DNA of 64,000 bases, from contig CANSKO010000007.1 in the NCBI GenBank assembly GCA_947647505.1, forward strand, positions 62,001 through 126,000, written 5' to 3'. Under the pieces are notes generated by a model. The model saw nothing but the letters and a program-made list of their open reading frames with translations. It did no database searches and had not been told where the DNA came from. Shown here in pieces: positions 34,534 through 43,169 of the stretch. The position numbers and the translations under genes are program-made. This DNA is from an uncultured Roseburia sp. (GTDB lineage Bacteria; Bacillota; Clostridia; Lachnospirales; Lachnospiraceae). Position 1 is the first letter of the stretch, and each line of letters begins with the position of its first letter.

Positions 34534-35480
34534 GGGCGCTTGTGGTTGGAGGAGCAGGCTTTATTGGAAGCCATCTGTGCCGCGCTTTGCTGCAAAGCGG
34601 GCATACCGTCACCTGTATGGATAATTTTTCGCTGGGAACGGAGCGAAATATTTCGGATTTGACGGAAAGAGCCGGGTTTTTGCTGTGTCGGGGCGACGCG
34701 TCGGAGGAAGCGGCGCTACGGAGCGTTTTTGTGGAAGCGAAGCCGGATTATGTGTTTCATCTGGCGGCGAATTCCGACATACGGGCAAGCGCGCAAAACC
34801 CAGAGGTGGAATATCAGAATACGTATTCCACGACGTTTCAGATTTTAAACTGCATGCGGCGATACGGCGTAAAACGGATGTTTTTTGCTTCCACGTCTGC
34901 TGTGTACGGGGATAAGCGGGATATTTTGCTGGATGAGCATACGCCGGATCTTGCGCCGGTTTCTTATTATGGGGCGGCAAAGCTTGGCGCAGAGGCGCTC
35001 ATCCATGCGTTTTCCTATATGAACGACATACGCGCGCTGGTGTTTCGCTTTCCCAATGTGATCGGGCCGGGTCTGACGCATGGCGTAATTTATGATTTTA
35101 TTCGAAAGCTTGAAAAAGATCCGAAGCGGCTTGAAATTTTAGGGGACGGCAGACAGACAAAGCCATATATTTATATCCGTGATCTGATCGATGCGATTTG
35201 TCAGTTTATGGATGGAGAAGAGGATGGCGTGACGCTGTATAACGTAGGCGTATCGGGTGAGACGAGCGTGACGGGAATTGCCGATGTCATCTGTCGGGAA
35301 AAAGGGCTTTTTGGCGTAACGTATTGCTATACCGGAGGCGAAGGCGGCTGGAAGGGAGACGTTCCGCGCTTTCGATACGGTCTGGATAACATTCATAAGG
35401 CCGGCTGGCAGGCCCGTTACACTTCGGATGAGGCGGTGGAGATGACGGTGCGCGCGGCATTGGCGGAAAGGGATGCGTGA
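34530..35480 (+). CDS. NAD-dependent sugar-nucleotide epimerase/dehydratase
   Basis: 316 residues. VVGGAGFIGSHLCRALLQSG is the NAD(P) motif of extended SDR proteins; FASTSAVYGD gives the catalytic Ser/Thr and SYYGAAKLGAEAL the Tyr-x3-Lys. FRFPNVIGPG follows as in GalE/WbpP-type epimerases. It lies between the heptose kinase and a TagF-like gene, so it may act on GDP-heptose or another donor. It does not look like PseB, as the distinctive PseB motifs are missing. Exact substrate unknown. Confidence 0.85.
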   Translation: MRALVVGGAGFIGSHLCRALLQSGHTVTCMDNFSLGTERNISDLTERAGFLLCRGDASEEAALRSVFVEAKPDYVFHLAANSDIRASAQNPEVEYQNTYSTTFQILNCMRRYGVKRMFFASTSAVYGDKRDILLDEHTPDLAPVSYYGAAKLGAEALIHAFSYMNDIRALVFRFPNVIGPGLTHGVIYDFIRKLEKDPKRLEILGDGRQTKPYIYIRDLIDAICQFMDGEEDGVTLYNVGVSGETSVTGIADVICREKGLFGVTYCYTGGEGGWKGDVPRFRYGLDNIHKAGWQARYTSDEAVEMTVRAALAERDA

Positions 35481-35482
35481 GG

Positions 35483-37006
35483 ATGAAAAAACAAACATAT
35501 ATTCCGTATGTGGAACACGAGAAAATCAGAGTGGCGGTAATGTTTCAGGTCGCATCGTACTGGCCGTCCATTGAAAGCTTTTATGAGGCGTGCAGAATGG
35601 ATGACGCAGTGGATATCCGAATTTATTATGTAGACGATCTGGCGGTGGAAAAGGCGCAGATGGAGCATTCGGAAGCGTTTCTTCGGGAAAGGCGGCTGCC
35701 GTATGAAATCTATTCCGAAGACAGGATCGACGCATTTTTGCCGCACGTGGCGCTGTATCAGCCGCCGCATGACGTGCTGTATCGCAATCCCCCGGCCCTG
35801 TCTATCCATCTGAAGCGGAAGGGAATCCGTATTCTCTATATTCCCTACGGCATCGAAATTGCAGACACCGCAGATGCGCGTCTGGCGCATTTTTATACGT
35901 ATGTTGTAAGAAACAGCTGGCGCATCTATACGTTTTCCAAAATCATGCAGGAGGATTATCAGATGTATTGCCCGAACCGCCATGCGGTGCGGGCGACCGG
36001 CTCGCCCAAGTTTGACGCCGTCTGCGGCGGCGGTTTTCAACGGAGTGAGGAAGTGAGCAAAAAGGCGGATGGGCGCAAAGTCATCGTCTGGAAAATGCAT
36101 TTTCCAAAGCTGATCTACGAAGGCATCCGGCAGCTTCAGGTTACGCCGTATTTGTCCGAATATATTCGGTTTGCAGAGCAATTACAGCAGTATCAGGATC
36201 TGCTTTTTGTCATTCTGCCGCATCCGATCTTTTTTTCCGGCGTAATGCCGCAGCAGTTTGCCGGAGACGTCAATCGTTTGTTTGAAACGCTGAAGCGGCA
36301 GGAAAACGCCGTGCTGGATCGCTCGGACGATTACAGGAATTCTCTGTATACCGCAGATGCGATCATGGTGGACCGCAGCGCGCTGATGGTGGAAGCGGGG
36401 CTGTGTGACGTGCCTGTTTTGTACATGCGCAATCAGGATTATGAAGAGCCGCTGACAAATGCCGTAAAATCGCTGGTGGATTCTTATGAGCAGGGAACCT
36501 CGGCTGAGGATATGGCGTCGTTTGTCGAGCGTTTTCGAAGCAATGCGACAGGCGATTTCCGAACAAAACGGGCGGCGGTTCTGGAAGCGTCCATGCCGTT
36601 TCTGGACGGAGCCTGCGGGAAGCGGATTCTTGCGGATATGAAGGAAGGCATTCAAAATGAAACGGATGGCAGAATGCGCGTCGTTTTTTTTGGCGCGGGC
36701 ATTGTATGCGAGCATTATATCAGGGAGCTTGGCATTTTGCAGAATCCGGATTATCTTGTGCTGGGGCTTTCCGATAACAATCCAAAGAAATGGGGGACGA
36801 TGCATGCCGGGATGCGGATTATGCCCCCGGAACAGCTCAAAGAGCTGGCGTTTGATCTTCTGGTGATTACAACGGAGCAGAATCATGTGCCGATCAAGCA
36901 AAAGCTGGTGTACGAGCTGTGTCTGGACGATGAAAAAATATGGCGTCTGGATGTGTTTTGTGAACACTATTTTGCAAAGGATGGAATGGAACAGGGATGG
37001 TTTTAA
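35483..37006 (+). CDS. TagF-like alditol-phosphate transferase with C-terminal Rossmann module
   Basis: 507 residues from ATG 35483 (GTG 35477 overlaps the previous stop and is an alternative). Residues 20-370 resemble CDP-glycerol glycerophosphotransferases: LYIPYGIEIADTADARL, ATGSPKFDAV, KVIVWKMHFPK, FVILPHPIFF and ADAIMVDRSALMVEAGLCDV. Residues 395-490 are the shared module (VVFFGAGIVCEHYI, LSDNNPKKWG). With the protein at 1316 this is the second such transferase. CDP-alditol made by 43170-45647 is a plausible donor. Confidence 0.78.
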   Translation: MKKQTYIPYVEHEKIRVAVMFQVASYWPSIESFYEACRMDDAVDIRIYYVDDLAVEKAQMEHSEAFLRERRLPYEIYSEDRIDAFLPHVALYQPPHDVLYRNPPALSIHLKRKGIRILYIPYGIEIADTADARLAHFYTYVVRNSWRIYTFSKIMQEDYQMYCPNRHAVRATGSPKFDAVCGGGFQRSEEVSKKADGRKVIVWKMHFPKLIYEGIRQLQVTPYLSEYIRFAEQLQQYQDLLFVILPHPIFFSGVMPQQFAGDVNRLFETLKRQENAVLDRSDDYRNSLYTADAIMVDRSALMVEAGLCDVPVLYMRNQDYEEPLTNAVKSLVDSYEQGTSAEDMASFVERFRSNATGDFRTKRAAVLEASMPFLDGACGKRILADMKEGIQNETDGRMRVVFFGAGIVCEHYIRELGILQNPDYLVLGLSDNNPKKWGTMHAGMRIMPPEQLKELAFDLLVITTEQNHVPIKQKLVYELCLDDEKIWRLDVFCEHYFAKDGMEQGWF

Positions 37007-38094
37007 GAAATTGCGATATGAAGACATTTTCTGCGCGATGCGCGGGCAAAAAAATTGCCTGTTATGGAATCGGATCGGATTTTGAACGGATTTTGAAAAA
37101 TTACGGGGGATATCCGTGGACGGAACGCGTCTCTTATCTGGTGGACAACGATCCTGCCAGACGTGGAAGGGCATACAGGCTGGGGGATCGCGTCTGTTCT
37201 ATTTTGAATCTGGAGGACCTTTTGAAAGAGGAACGGTCGGATCTGGTGATTTTTATTACGTGCAGCTATTATGCGCAAATTGTGGAACAGCTGAATGCGG
37301 TCTCTGAACTGAATCAGGCAGAGTGCTATATTTTTTCTTTTATGTATGCGCTGAGCGAATACGGCCGGCTTTGCATCCGGCGGAGAGAGGAGAAGCGGAT
37401 TCCGCCGACGATACATTACTGCTGGTTTGGAAAAAAGGAGCTGCCGGATCTCTATAAGCGCTGCATTGAAAGCTGGCGCAGACACTGTCCGGAGTACCGC
37501 ATTGTGGAATGGAACGAGGACACCTGTGATATCGGGGAAAATCTGTTTGCGAAGCAGGCATATGAGAGCGGAATATACGGCTTCGTTCCAGATTACTTTC
37601 GCCTGAAAATTATTTACGAGCACGGCGGCGTCTATCTGGACACAGACGTGGAGCTGATCAAAAATCTGGATGATCTGCGTTATAATGAAGCGTTCTGCGG
37701 CATGCAGGGGCCGGGAGAGGCGGCGCTTGGACTTGGGTTTGGAGCGGTAAAGCGGCATCCTGTCATTGGGAATCTGCTGAAGCGATATCAGACGGCGCAG
37801 TTTCAAAAAGCGGACGGGACGTTTGAAGAGACGGCTTCCCCCGTCTGGCAGACAACGGATTTAAGGCGGCTTGGGATGCGGTATGGAACGGCGATGCAGG
37901 AGGTTTGCGGCATGACGGTGTATCCGATGGAGGTGCTTTCGCCTAAAAACCTTTTGACGGGAGAAGTCCATATTACGAACTATACGTATGCCATTCACCA
38001 TTACGACGGGTCCTGGGCGTCCGGGGCAAGACGGGAAAAAAATGAAAAGAGGAAAGCGGATGCGGCAGCCGTGCGTGCGATGTTTGTTGAATGA
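36997..38094 (+). CDS. GT32-type glycosyltransferase with N-terminal Rossmann module
   Basis: 365 residues. Residues 18-115 are the shared module (KKIACYGIGSDFERIL, YLVDNDPARRG). From 130 the Gly_transf_sug pattern is clear: IPPTIHYCWFGKKELPDLY, CIESWRRHCPEYRIVEWNE, then DYFRLKIIYEHGGVYLDTDVE carrying the DxD. This family uses UDP-hexoses in the cytosol. It overlaps the upstream gene by 10 bases. Whether translation begins at ATG 36997 or 37018 is uncertain; the difference is seven residues. Confidence 0.87.
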   Translation: MVLRNCDMKTFSARCAGKKIACYGIGSDFERILKNYGGYPWTERVSYLVDNDPARRGRAYRLGDRVCSILNLEDLLKEERSDLVIFITCSYYAQIVEQLNAVSELNQAECYIFSFMYALSEYGRLCIRRREEKRIPPTIHYCWFGKKELPDLYKRCIESWRRHCPEYRIVEWNEDTCDIGENLFAKQAYESGIYGFVPDYFRLKIIYEHGGVYLDTDVELIKNLDDLRYNEAFCGMQGPGEAALGLGFGAVKRHPVIGNLLKRYQTAQFQKADGTFEETASPVWQTTDLRRLGMRYGTAMQEVCGMTVYPMEVLSPKNLLTGEVHITNYTYAIHHYDGSWASGARREKNEKRKADAAAVRAMFVE

Positions 38095-38123
38095 AAGCGT
38101 GTTTTTGCAGCAGGGAGGAAGAA

Positions 38124-39080
38124 ATGTATCGATTATATAATTTTGGAATAGAACGAAAGATCGACTGGCTGGTAAAGAACAGAAAGCTGGAAGGAAAAAA
38201 GATTATCATCTCTCCGTGGACGGAAGAATGCATCGCGATGTATCAGTATCTGACGCAAAAGTGGGGAGTGGATCAGGAAATCATTCGAATTGACGGGGAA
38301 GTCAGTCCGTATCACAGAGGAGTTTGCGGCATGGACGCGCTGGATACGCTTCCTCTGGACGGCTCCTACGTGGCGCTGCTCATTTCCTGGGACAAAACGG
38401 TTGCAAACCGGCTGGAAGAAAAAGGCGTTCCGTTTGAAAATATTTATTTTATCAAAGGAGACGAATTAAAAGCGCAGGATGCGCTGATTCGCTGTCTGGA
38501 AGATGAGGCGATTCATACGGTCTTAGACGTTGGATGCGGAACGGGGAACCATTCAAGGATCTTTCTGGAGCATGGAAAACAGGTGACGGGAGTGGATCTT
38601 TGGGCGGATTGCAGGATCAAAGAAGATGGCTTTCAATTTATCAAAGAAGATTTTATCGGCCATGCTTTTTCGGAAACGTATGATCTGGTCTGGACGTCGC
38701 ACGTGCTGGAGCATCAGATGGCGGTGGGAGCTTTCATACAAAAGCTGTTTTTATGCTGTAAGGAAAACGGACAGGTGGCGATTACCGTCCCGTATGAGAC
38801 GGGCGGAAGAGTGGTTGAGGGGCATGTAAGCTTCTGGAACGCCGGATTGCTGATGTATAATATTATACAAAGCGGATTCAGCTGCAAACGTGCGGCGGTG
38901 AAAACGTATGCAAATAACGTCAGTGTGATCGTTCCAAAGGAGCCGATTTTCAAAGATGGGGCGCAGGGCGTAATCGCAGATTCCAGACCGTATTTTCCGG
39001 AGCGGATGCAGTGCGGAAATAACCGCTATGGGGGAGTTCTTTTTGATGGCAATATCAAAGAGCTCAACTGGAAGCGGTGA
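38124..39080 (+). CDS. Class I SAM methyltransferase with divergent N-terminal Rossmann module
   Basis: 318 residues from ATG 38124 behind GGGAGGAAG; an ATG at 38091 overlaps the previous stop but has no site. Residues 20-115 have the length and strand order of the shared module (KKIIISPWTEECIAMYQYL, YVALLISWDKTV) but lack its glycine motif. Residues 140-235 are a methyltransferase: VLDVGCGTGNHSRIFLEHG, TGVDLWADC, YDLVWTSHVLEHQ and GQVAITVPYE. Target unknown, probably a sugar in the glycan. Confidence 0.8.
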   Translation: MYRLYNFGIERKIDWLVKNRKLEGKKIIISPWTEECIAMYQYLTQKWGVDQEIIRIDGEVSPYHRGVCGMDALDTLPLDGSYVALLISWDKTVANRLEEKGVPFENIYFIKGDELKAQDALIRCLEDEAIHTVLDVGCGTGNHSRIFLEHGKQVTGVDLWADCRIKEDGFQFIKEDFIGHAFSETYDLVWTSHVLEHQMAVGAFIQKLFLCCKENGQVAITVPYETGGRVVEGHVSFWNAGLLMYNIIQSGFSCKRAAVKTYANNVSVIVPKEPIFKDGAQGVIADSRPYFPERMQCGNNRYGGVLFDGNIKELNWKR

Positions 39081-39091
39081 GGATGGAACGG

Positions 39092-40417
39092 ATGATGAGG
39101 AAGCAGTATGTGGCCGTCATTCAGGCGGGAGGAAAAGGCACGCGGATGCGCCGGCTTACCAAAGACGCGATTCCAAAGCCGATGCTTTCGATGAACGGAA
39201 AGCCAATGCTTCAGTGGCAGATCGAACAGATCAGCCGGTATGGCATTTTGGATTTCTGGATTGTCATTGGACATCTGGGCGAAAAAATCCGGGACTATTT
39301 TGGGGACGGCAGTCGGTTTGGCGTACGGATACAATATCTGGAAGAGAAAGAGCCGCTTGGCTCGGCGGGGGGGCTTTACGGTCTGAAAGAGGAATTGCAG
39401 GAGAGAGACTTTCTTTTGATCTTTGGCGATATCCTGTTTGATATTGACTGGAACAGGATGATCGCGTTCCATGAAGCGAAGGGCGCGAGGGCGACGCTTC
39501 TGGCGCATCCGAACGCGCATCCGCAGGACTCGGACCTCGTTTTGCTGGACGGGGCAGGGCGTGTGACGGGCATAGACGCAAAGAATCAGGAACGGAATTA
39601 CTGGTATGACAACTGCGTCAATGCCGGATTGTTTGTGCTTTCTCCTGATGTATTGCAGAAGCTTTACAGAGCAAAGCGGGCGGATCTGGAACAGGATCTT
39701 TTGCTGCCTTTGATGCGGCAGGGGCAGGTGTTTGGCTATCGGACGCCGGAATACGTCAAAGACGCCGGAACGGTAGAGCGGTTTTACGCCGTTTGCAGGG
39801 AGCAGGAGGCGGGCGTGCCAGACAGAAAGAATCTGGAGCATAAGCAAAAATGCGTATTTTTAGACAGAGACGGAACGATCAATCGTTACTGCGGCCTTTT
39901 GCATCGGGAGGAGCAGTTTGCGCTGGAAGAGGGCGCGGCGGAAGCGATTCGCCGCTTGAACGCGTCGGACTATCTGGTGATCGTCGTTACCAATCAGCCC
40001 GTCGTAGCGCGCGGCATGTGCGGGATCGAAGATGTGAAGCGAATTCACAGGAAAATGCAGGTTCTGCTTGGAAATGCCGGCGCGTATCTTGACGATATCG
40101 TTTTTTGTCCGCACCATCCCGACCGCGGGTATCCGGAAGAAAACCCGGCATACAAAGTGGCGTGTAATTGCCGTAAGCCATCGACGGGCATGATTGACGC
40201 AATGATGAAGAAGTATCATATCGACCTTGCGTCATCCTATATTGTGGGAGACAGTACGGCGGATATACAGACGGGAAAAAATGCCGGGCTTGGTACGGTT
40301 TTGCTTGGCACGGGGCTGCGTGGAGAAGACGGTAAGTATAAGGCGCGGCCGGATTTTCTGGCGGACAATCTTTTGCAGGCGGCGGAATGGATTTTAAGGC
40401 AGGAAAAGGAAGGATGA
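39092..40417 (+). CDS. Bifunctional heptose-1-phosphate nucleotidyltransferase and HAD-IIIA heptose-bisphosphate phosphatase
   Basis: About 441 residues; start uncertain between GTG 39077, ATG 39083 and ATG 39092. Residues 1-230: RmlA/HddC-like nucleotidyltransferase with VIQAGGKGTRMRRLTKD, IPKPMLSMNGKPML and IFGDILFDIDW. Residues 250-440: GmhB-type phosphatase with VFLDRDGTINRY (nucleophile Asp), VVTNQPVVARG, CNCRKPSTGMI and YIVGDSTADIQTGKNAG. GmhB removes the 7-phosphate from heptose-1,7-bisphosphate, and HddC adds GMP. The fusion puts steps 3 and 4 of GDP-heptose synthesis in one chain. A G7 run at 39367-39373 is present. Confidence 0.87.
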   Translation: MMRKQYVAVIQAGGKGTRMRRLTKDAIPKPMLSMNGKPMLQWQIEQISRYGILDFWIVIGHLGEKIRDYFGDGSRFGVRIQYLEEKEPLGSAGGLYGLKEELQERDFLLIFGDILFDIDWNRMIAFHEAKGARATLLAHPNAHPQDSDLVLLDGAGRVTGIDAKNQERNYWYDNCVNAGLFVLSPDVLQKLYRAKRADLEQDLLLPLMRQGQVFGYRTPEYVKDAGTVERFYAVCREQEAGVPDRKNLEHKQKCVFLDRDGTINRYCGLLHREEQFALEEGAAEAIRRLNASDYLVIVVTNQPVVARGMCGIEDVKRIHRKMQVLLGNAGAYLDDIVFCPHHPDRGYPEENPAYKVACNCRKPSTGMIDAMMKKYHIDLASSYIVGDSTADIQTGKNAGLGTVLLGTGLRGEDGKYKARPDFLADNLLQAAEWILRQEKEG

Positions 40418-40989
40418 CGATGGATTACAGAGAACAGATCCGGCAGTACATCGCGCTTGAGAAGGCGACGCTTGCGGCTCTGCCGGTAGACGATATCAAT
40501 GACGTGATGAACGTGCTGGAGCGGGCAAGGCTGTCGGGAAAGCGGATATTTGTCTGCGGCAATGGAGGAAGCGCGTCTACGGCTTCGCATCTCGAATGCG
40601 ATTTTAACAAGGGCATCAGCTATGAGCAGGAAGTCAAATACGACATCGAATGCTTAAGCGACAACGTCCCGATGATGATGGCGATTGCAAACGACATTGG
40701 ATACGACGATATTTTTGTCGTTCCGCTGAAAAACAAGCTGAAAAAAGAAGATATCGTCATTGGCATTTCCGGAAGCGGAAATTCTGCGAATGTAGTCAGG
40801 GCGTTTGAGTACGCGAACGAAGCGGGCGCGGTGACGATTGCCCTGACAGGATATTCCGGCGGAAAATTAAAGGAGCTTGCGGCGTACAATATACACGTCG
40901 CCATTGAAAATATGCAGATCACGGAGGATGTGCATCTCGTGCTGAATCATATGATTATGTACATACTTTCCGGTATGAAGGGATGCTGA
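40414..40989 (+). CDS. gmhA: Sedoheptulose-7-phosphate isomerase (SIS domain)
   Basis: 191 residues from ATG 40414, an ATGA overlap with the upstream stop behind AGGAAAAGGAAGG. FVCGNGGSASTASHLECDF and GISGSGNSANVVRAFEYA are the two phosphosugar-binding SIS motifs, and LVLNHMIMYIL the C-terminal helix of GmhA. It converts sedoheptulose-7-phosphate to D-glycero-D-manno-heptose-7-phosphate. It follows the nucleotidyltransferase-phosphatase and belongs with hddA at 33538. The substrate itself is a transketolase product, which is of interest given the two transketolases at 13294-16931. Confidence 0.9.
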   Translation: MTMDYREQIRQYIALEKATLAALPVDDINDVMNVLERARLSGKRIFVCGNGGSASTASHLECDFNKGISYEQEVKYDIECLSDNVPMMMAIANDIGYDDIFVVPLKNKLKKEDIVIGISGSGNSANVVRAFEYANEAGAVTIALTGYSGGKLKELAAYNIHVAIENMQITEDVHLVLNHMIMYILSGMKGC

Positions 40990-40997
40990 GGACAGAT

Positions 40998-41912
40998 ATG
41001 CAGACAGAAGAAATCATCTATGTAGGATATGGAGTGGGAGATTATTATGCGGCTGTTCACAAAGCGGTGCAGGAAAAAATCACCCTGTCCTTTCTGTGTG
41101 ACAAAAAGTGGGAAGGGAGAGACGTTGACTGCTATGATGGCATTCCTGTCATATCCCAAAAAGAGCTGGCGGGGATGAAGGGCGTAAAAGCCGTTATTTT
41201 TGCCAGTGACTATACGGTGCAGACGTCGATTGCAAAAGATTTGAATGCAATGGGAATTTCTTATGTTCTTGCAGATGAAGCGCTTCAAAAACGCGTGATT
41301 ACGAGTGAGGATATCCGGGCGGAAGGGGAGGAAGGCGTTTGGAGAGACGCTTGCGGCAACACGGTCTATTATGATGAGACGCTGCCGGATGGCATACAGA
41401 TTGCTGTCAGAGGGCAGGGCGGCTGCGTGCGGTTTGGAACAGACATTCTGACAAACAGCCTTATGATTCAGCTGGGGAATCATGGAACCTGCGAAATCGG
41501 TTCGAAAACGAGGCTGATTGGCGTACAGATTTATGTCGCGTATGCGTCTGTTCAAATTGGAGCGGATTGTCTGTTTGCGAGAGGCGTAGTCATTCGAACG
41601 CATGACGCGCATTATATTTTTGACAGGAATACCCATCAGCGGATCAATGCGCCGACAGACGTTGTGATTGGAGATCAGGTCTGGGTTTGCGCGGATGCGT
41701 CGCTGTTTGCCGGCGCGCGCATAGGAACCGGCTCTGTCGTAGGCGCAAGGGCAGTGACGTCGCGTTCGTTTGAGGATCATGTGATTATAGCGGGCGTTCC
41801 GGCAAAGGTAATCCGCAGAAACATCTGTTGGAGCAAGGACAATTCCTGCTATACGAATTATTCTAGCTTGGAGGAGTGCTCCTGTCAGGATGCGTTAAAG
41901 TATATGGGCTAA
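40998..41912 (+). CDS. Rossmann module plus left-handed beta-helix acetyltransferase
   Basis: 304 residues from ATG 40998 (GAGGA 6 bases upstream); ATG 40983 overlapping the gmhA stop is an alternative. Residues 5-95 are the shared module (EIIYVGYGVGDYYAAV, FLCDKKWEGRD, AVIFASDYTVQ). The rest is a hexapeptide-repeat acyltransferase: GTCEIGSKTRLIGVQIY, VVIGDQVWVCADASLFAGARIG and VIIAGVPAKVIRRN. The architecture resembles PglD (Rossmann plus beta-helix), which acetylates an amino sugar nucleotide. It may acetylate a 4-amino sugar from rffA or a neighbour. Confidence 0.85.
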   Translation: MQTEEIIYVGYGVGDYYAAVHKAVQEKITLSFLCDKKWEGRDVDCYDGIPVISQKELAGMKGVKAVIFASDYTVQTSIAKDLNAMGISYVLADEALQKRVITSEDIRAEGEEGVWRDACGNTVYYDETLPDGIQIAVRGQGGCVRFGTDILTNSLMIQLGNHGTCEIGSKTRLIGVQIYVAYASVQIGADCLFARGVVIRTHDAHYIFDRNTHQRINAPTDVVIGDQVWVCADASLFAGARIGTGSVVGARAVTSRSFEDHVIIAGVPAKVIRRNICWSKDNSCYTNYSSLEECSCQDALKYMG

Positions 41913-41972
41913 AATCTGGCGGGTGGGTAAAAATCCATGGTGGGACGACGAAAGAAAGGGGGAGAGGCATCT

Positions 41973-43016
41973 GTGCAGATCTATATCTATGGCGCAAAGG
42001 CGCTTGCTCTGGGCGCTTGCGTTGCAGTGAGGGAGCTGTATCCGCAGCATGACGTGACAGGGTTTCTTGTGAAATCTTTGCACAACAATCCAACGACGTT
42101 GGCGGGGCTTCCTGTTTACAGGCTTTGCGATGTGAAAGAAAAAGACCGCCATATATTGATAGCGGCGCCGGAAGACGTGCAGGAAGAGATTGTCCGGGAT
42201 TTGCGTAAATATGGATTTTTCCACTATACGTGTATGGATTCCGGGAAGGAAGCCCGTCTTATGGAACGGTATTATACGGCCATTGGCAGGTTTCCGTCGA
42301 TTCATGCCATGCCGGCGGGAGGCGATGCGCCAGATGTGCGCGCGTTTATGGCAAAAAGCGGCAGAGACAGGGAGCTGAAGCGTTCGTACGATTTGCCGGA
42401 ATGGATTTGCCCGCTCCATGTGGGCGCTGCGTCCGGCAAAAAAGAGAGCTTTCCGTATGCCGATGACACAGGCGAAAATATTTCAAAAAAGAATGGCAAT
42501 TACTGTGAACTGACGGCGCTTTACTGGATGTGGAAGAACCAGACAAAGGATGCGTATTACGGCTTGTTTCATTACCGGAGAATGCTGGATCTGCATACGG
42601 AAGATCTGAAGCGCCTGAAGGAAAACGACATTGACGTTGTGCTTCCTTTTCCAACGGTGCATGAGCCGGATATTCTGGAGCATCATTCCAGATACGTCAA
42701 AGAATCGGACTGGGAGGCGATGCGCCAGGCGCTTTTAGAACTCTGTCCGGAGTACGAGGAGGCGTTTTCATTTGTGCTGTCACAGCCGTATCTGTACAAT
42801 TATAATATGCTGCTTGCGAAACGGAAGGCGCTGGACGATTATTGTAAATGGCTGTTCCCGATTTTGGAGCGCACGGAGGAGCTGAGCGTTCCAAAAGGGG
42901 AGGAACGCTCGGACCGGTACATTGGCTATCTGGGAGAGAATCTGATGACGCTGTATTTTCTCTGCAACAGGCACGATTTAAACATTGCGCATACAGGAAG
43001 AACGATGCTGGTATAA
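41973..43016 (+). CDS. Rossmann module plus DUF4422 glycosyltransferase-like domain
   Basis: 347 residues from GTG 41973 behind GGGGGAGAGG. Residues 1-90 are the shared module (QIYIYGAKALALGACVAV, HILIAAPEDVQEEI). Residues 140-345 match DUF4422, a family found in glycan loci and assumed to be glycosyltransferases: YADDTGENISKKNGNYCELTA, YWMWKN, YYGLFHYRRML and YNYNMLLAKR. A related domain is in the protein at 48756. The gene ends the long run before the promoter at 43040. Confidence 0.8.
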   Translation: MQIYIYGAKALALGACVAVRELYPQHDVTGFLVKSLHNNPTTLAGLPVYRLCDVKEKDRHILIAAPEDVQEEIVRDLRKYGFFHYTCMDSGKEARLMERYYTAIGRFPSIHAMPAGGDAPDVRAFMAKSGRDRELKRSYDLPEWICPLHVGAASGKKESFPYADDTGENISKKNGNYCELTALYWMWKNQTKDAYYGLFHYRRMLDLHTEDLKRLKENDIDVVLPFPTVHEPDILEHHSRYVKESDWEAMRQALLELCPEYEEAFSFVLSQPYLYNYNMLLAKRKALDDYCKWLFPILERTEELSVPKGEERSDRYIGYLGENLMTLYFLCNRHDLNIAHTGRTMLV

Positions 43017-43025
43017 AGATGCAAT

Positions 43026-43053
43026 CAGGCGAAAGTAAATTTACTTTCGTCTG
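43026..43053. repeat. Near-perfect palindrome overlapping a promoter
   Basis: GAAAGTAAA (43031-43039) is followed at once by TTTACTTTC (43040-43048); pairing extends outward to 43026/43053 with one G-T. TGTTTTTGT follows. It may end the upstream transcript, act as an operator, or both, since its right arm supplies the -35 box of the promoter at 43040. Confidence 0.65.
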
Positions 43054-43068
43054 TTTTTGTGATATAAT
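43040..43068 (+). promoter_or_regulatory. Sigma-A promoter with extended -10
   Basis: TTTACT (43040-43045), a 17-base spacer and TATAAT (43063-43068) preceded by TGa, the extended -10. It lies about 100 bases before the CDP-alditol genes and would start RNA near 43075. Confidence 0.6.
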
Positions 43069-43169
43069 CCCGTCAGAGAGACGTCCGCAGACGCGCATGG
43101 CTTTCGTATTCTGTGGGAAGGCGATATGGACGAAAACGGATCAAAATTTTGCCATAGGAGGAGAATGGG

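Noticed and set aside
39367-39373. G7 run in the heptose nucleotidyltransferase as a seventh switch
   Set aside because: Shorter than the others, no TAAA flank, and it codes a normal family segment (SAGGLYGL).
41919-41930. GGCGGGTGGGTAAAA between genes as a decayed G-tract unit
   Set aside because: Outside a reading frame and interrupted by other bases; similarity may be chance.
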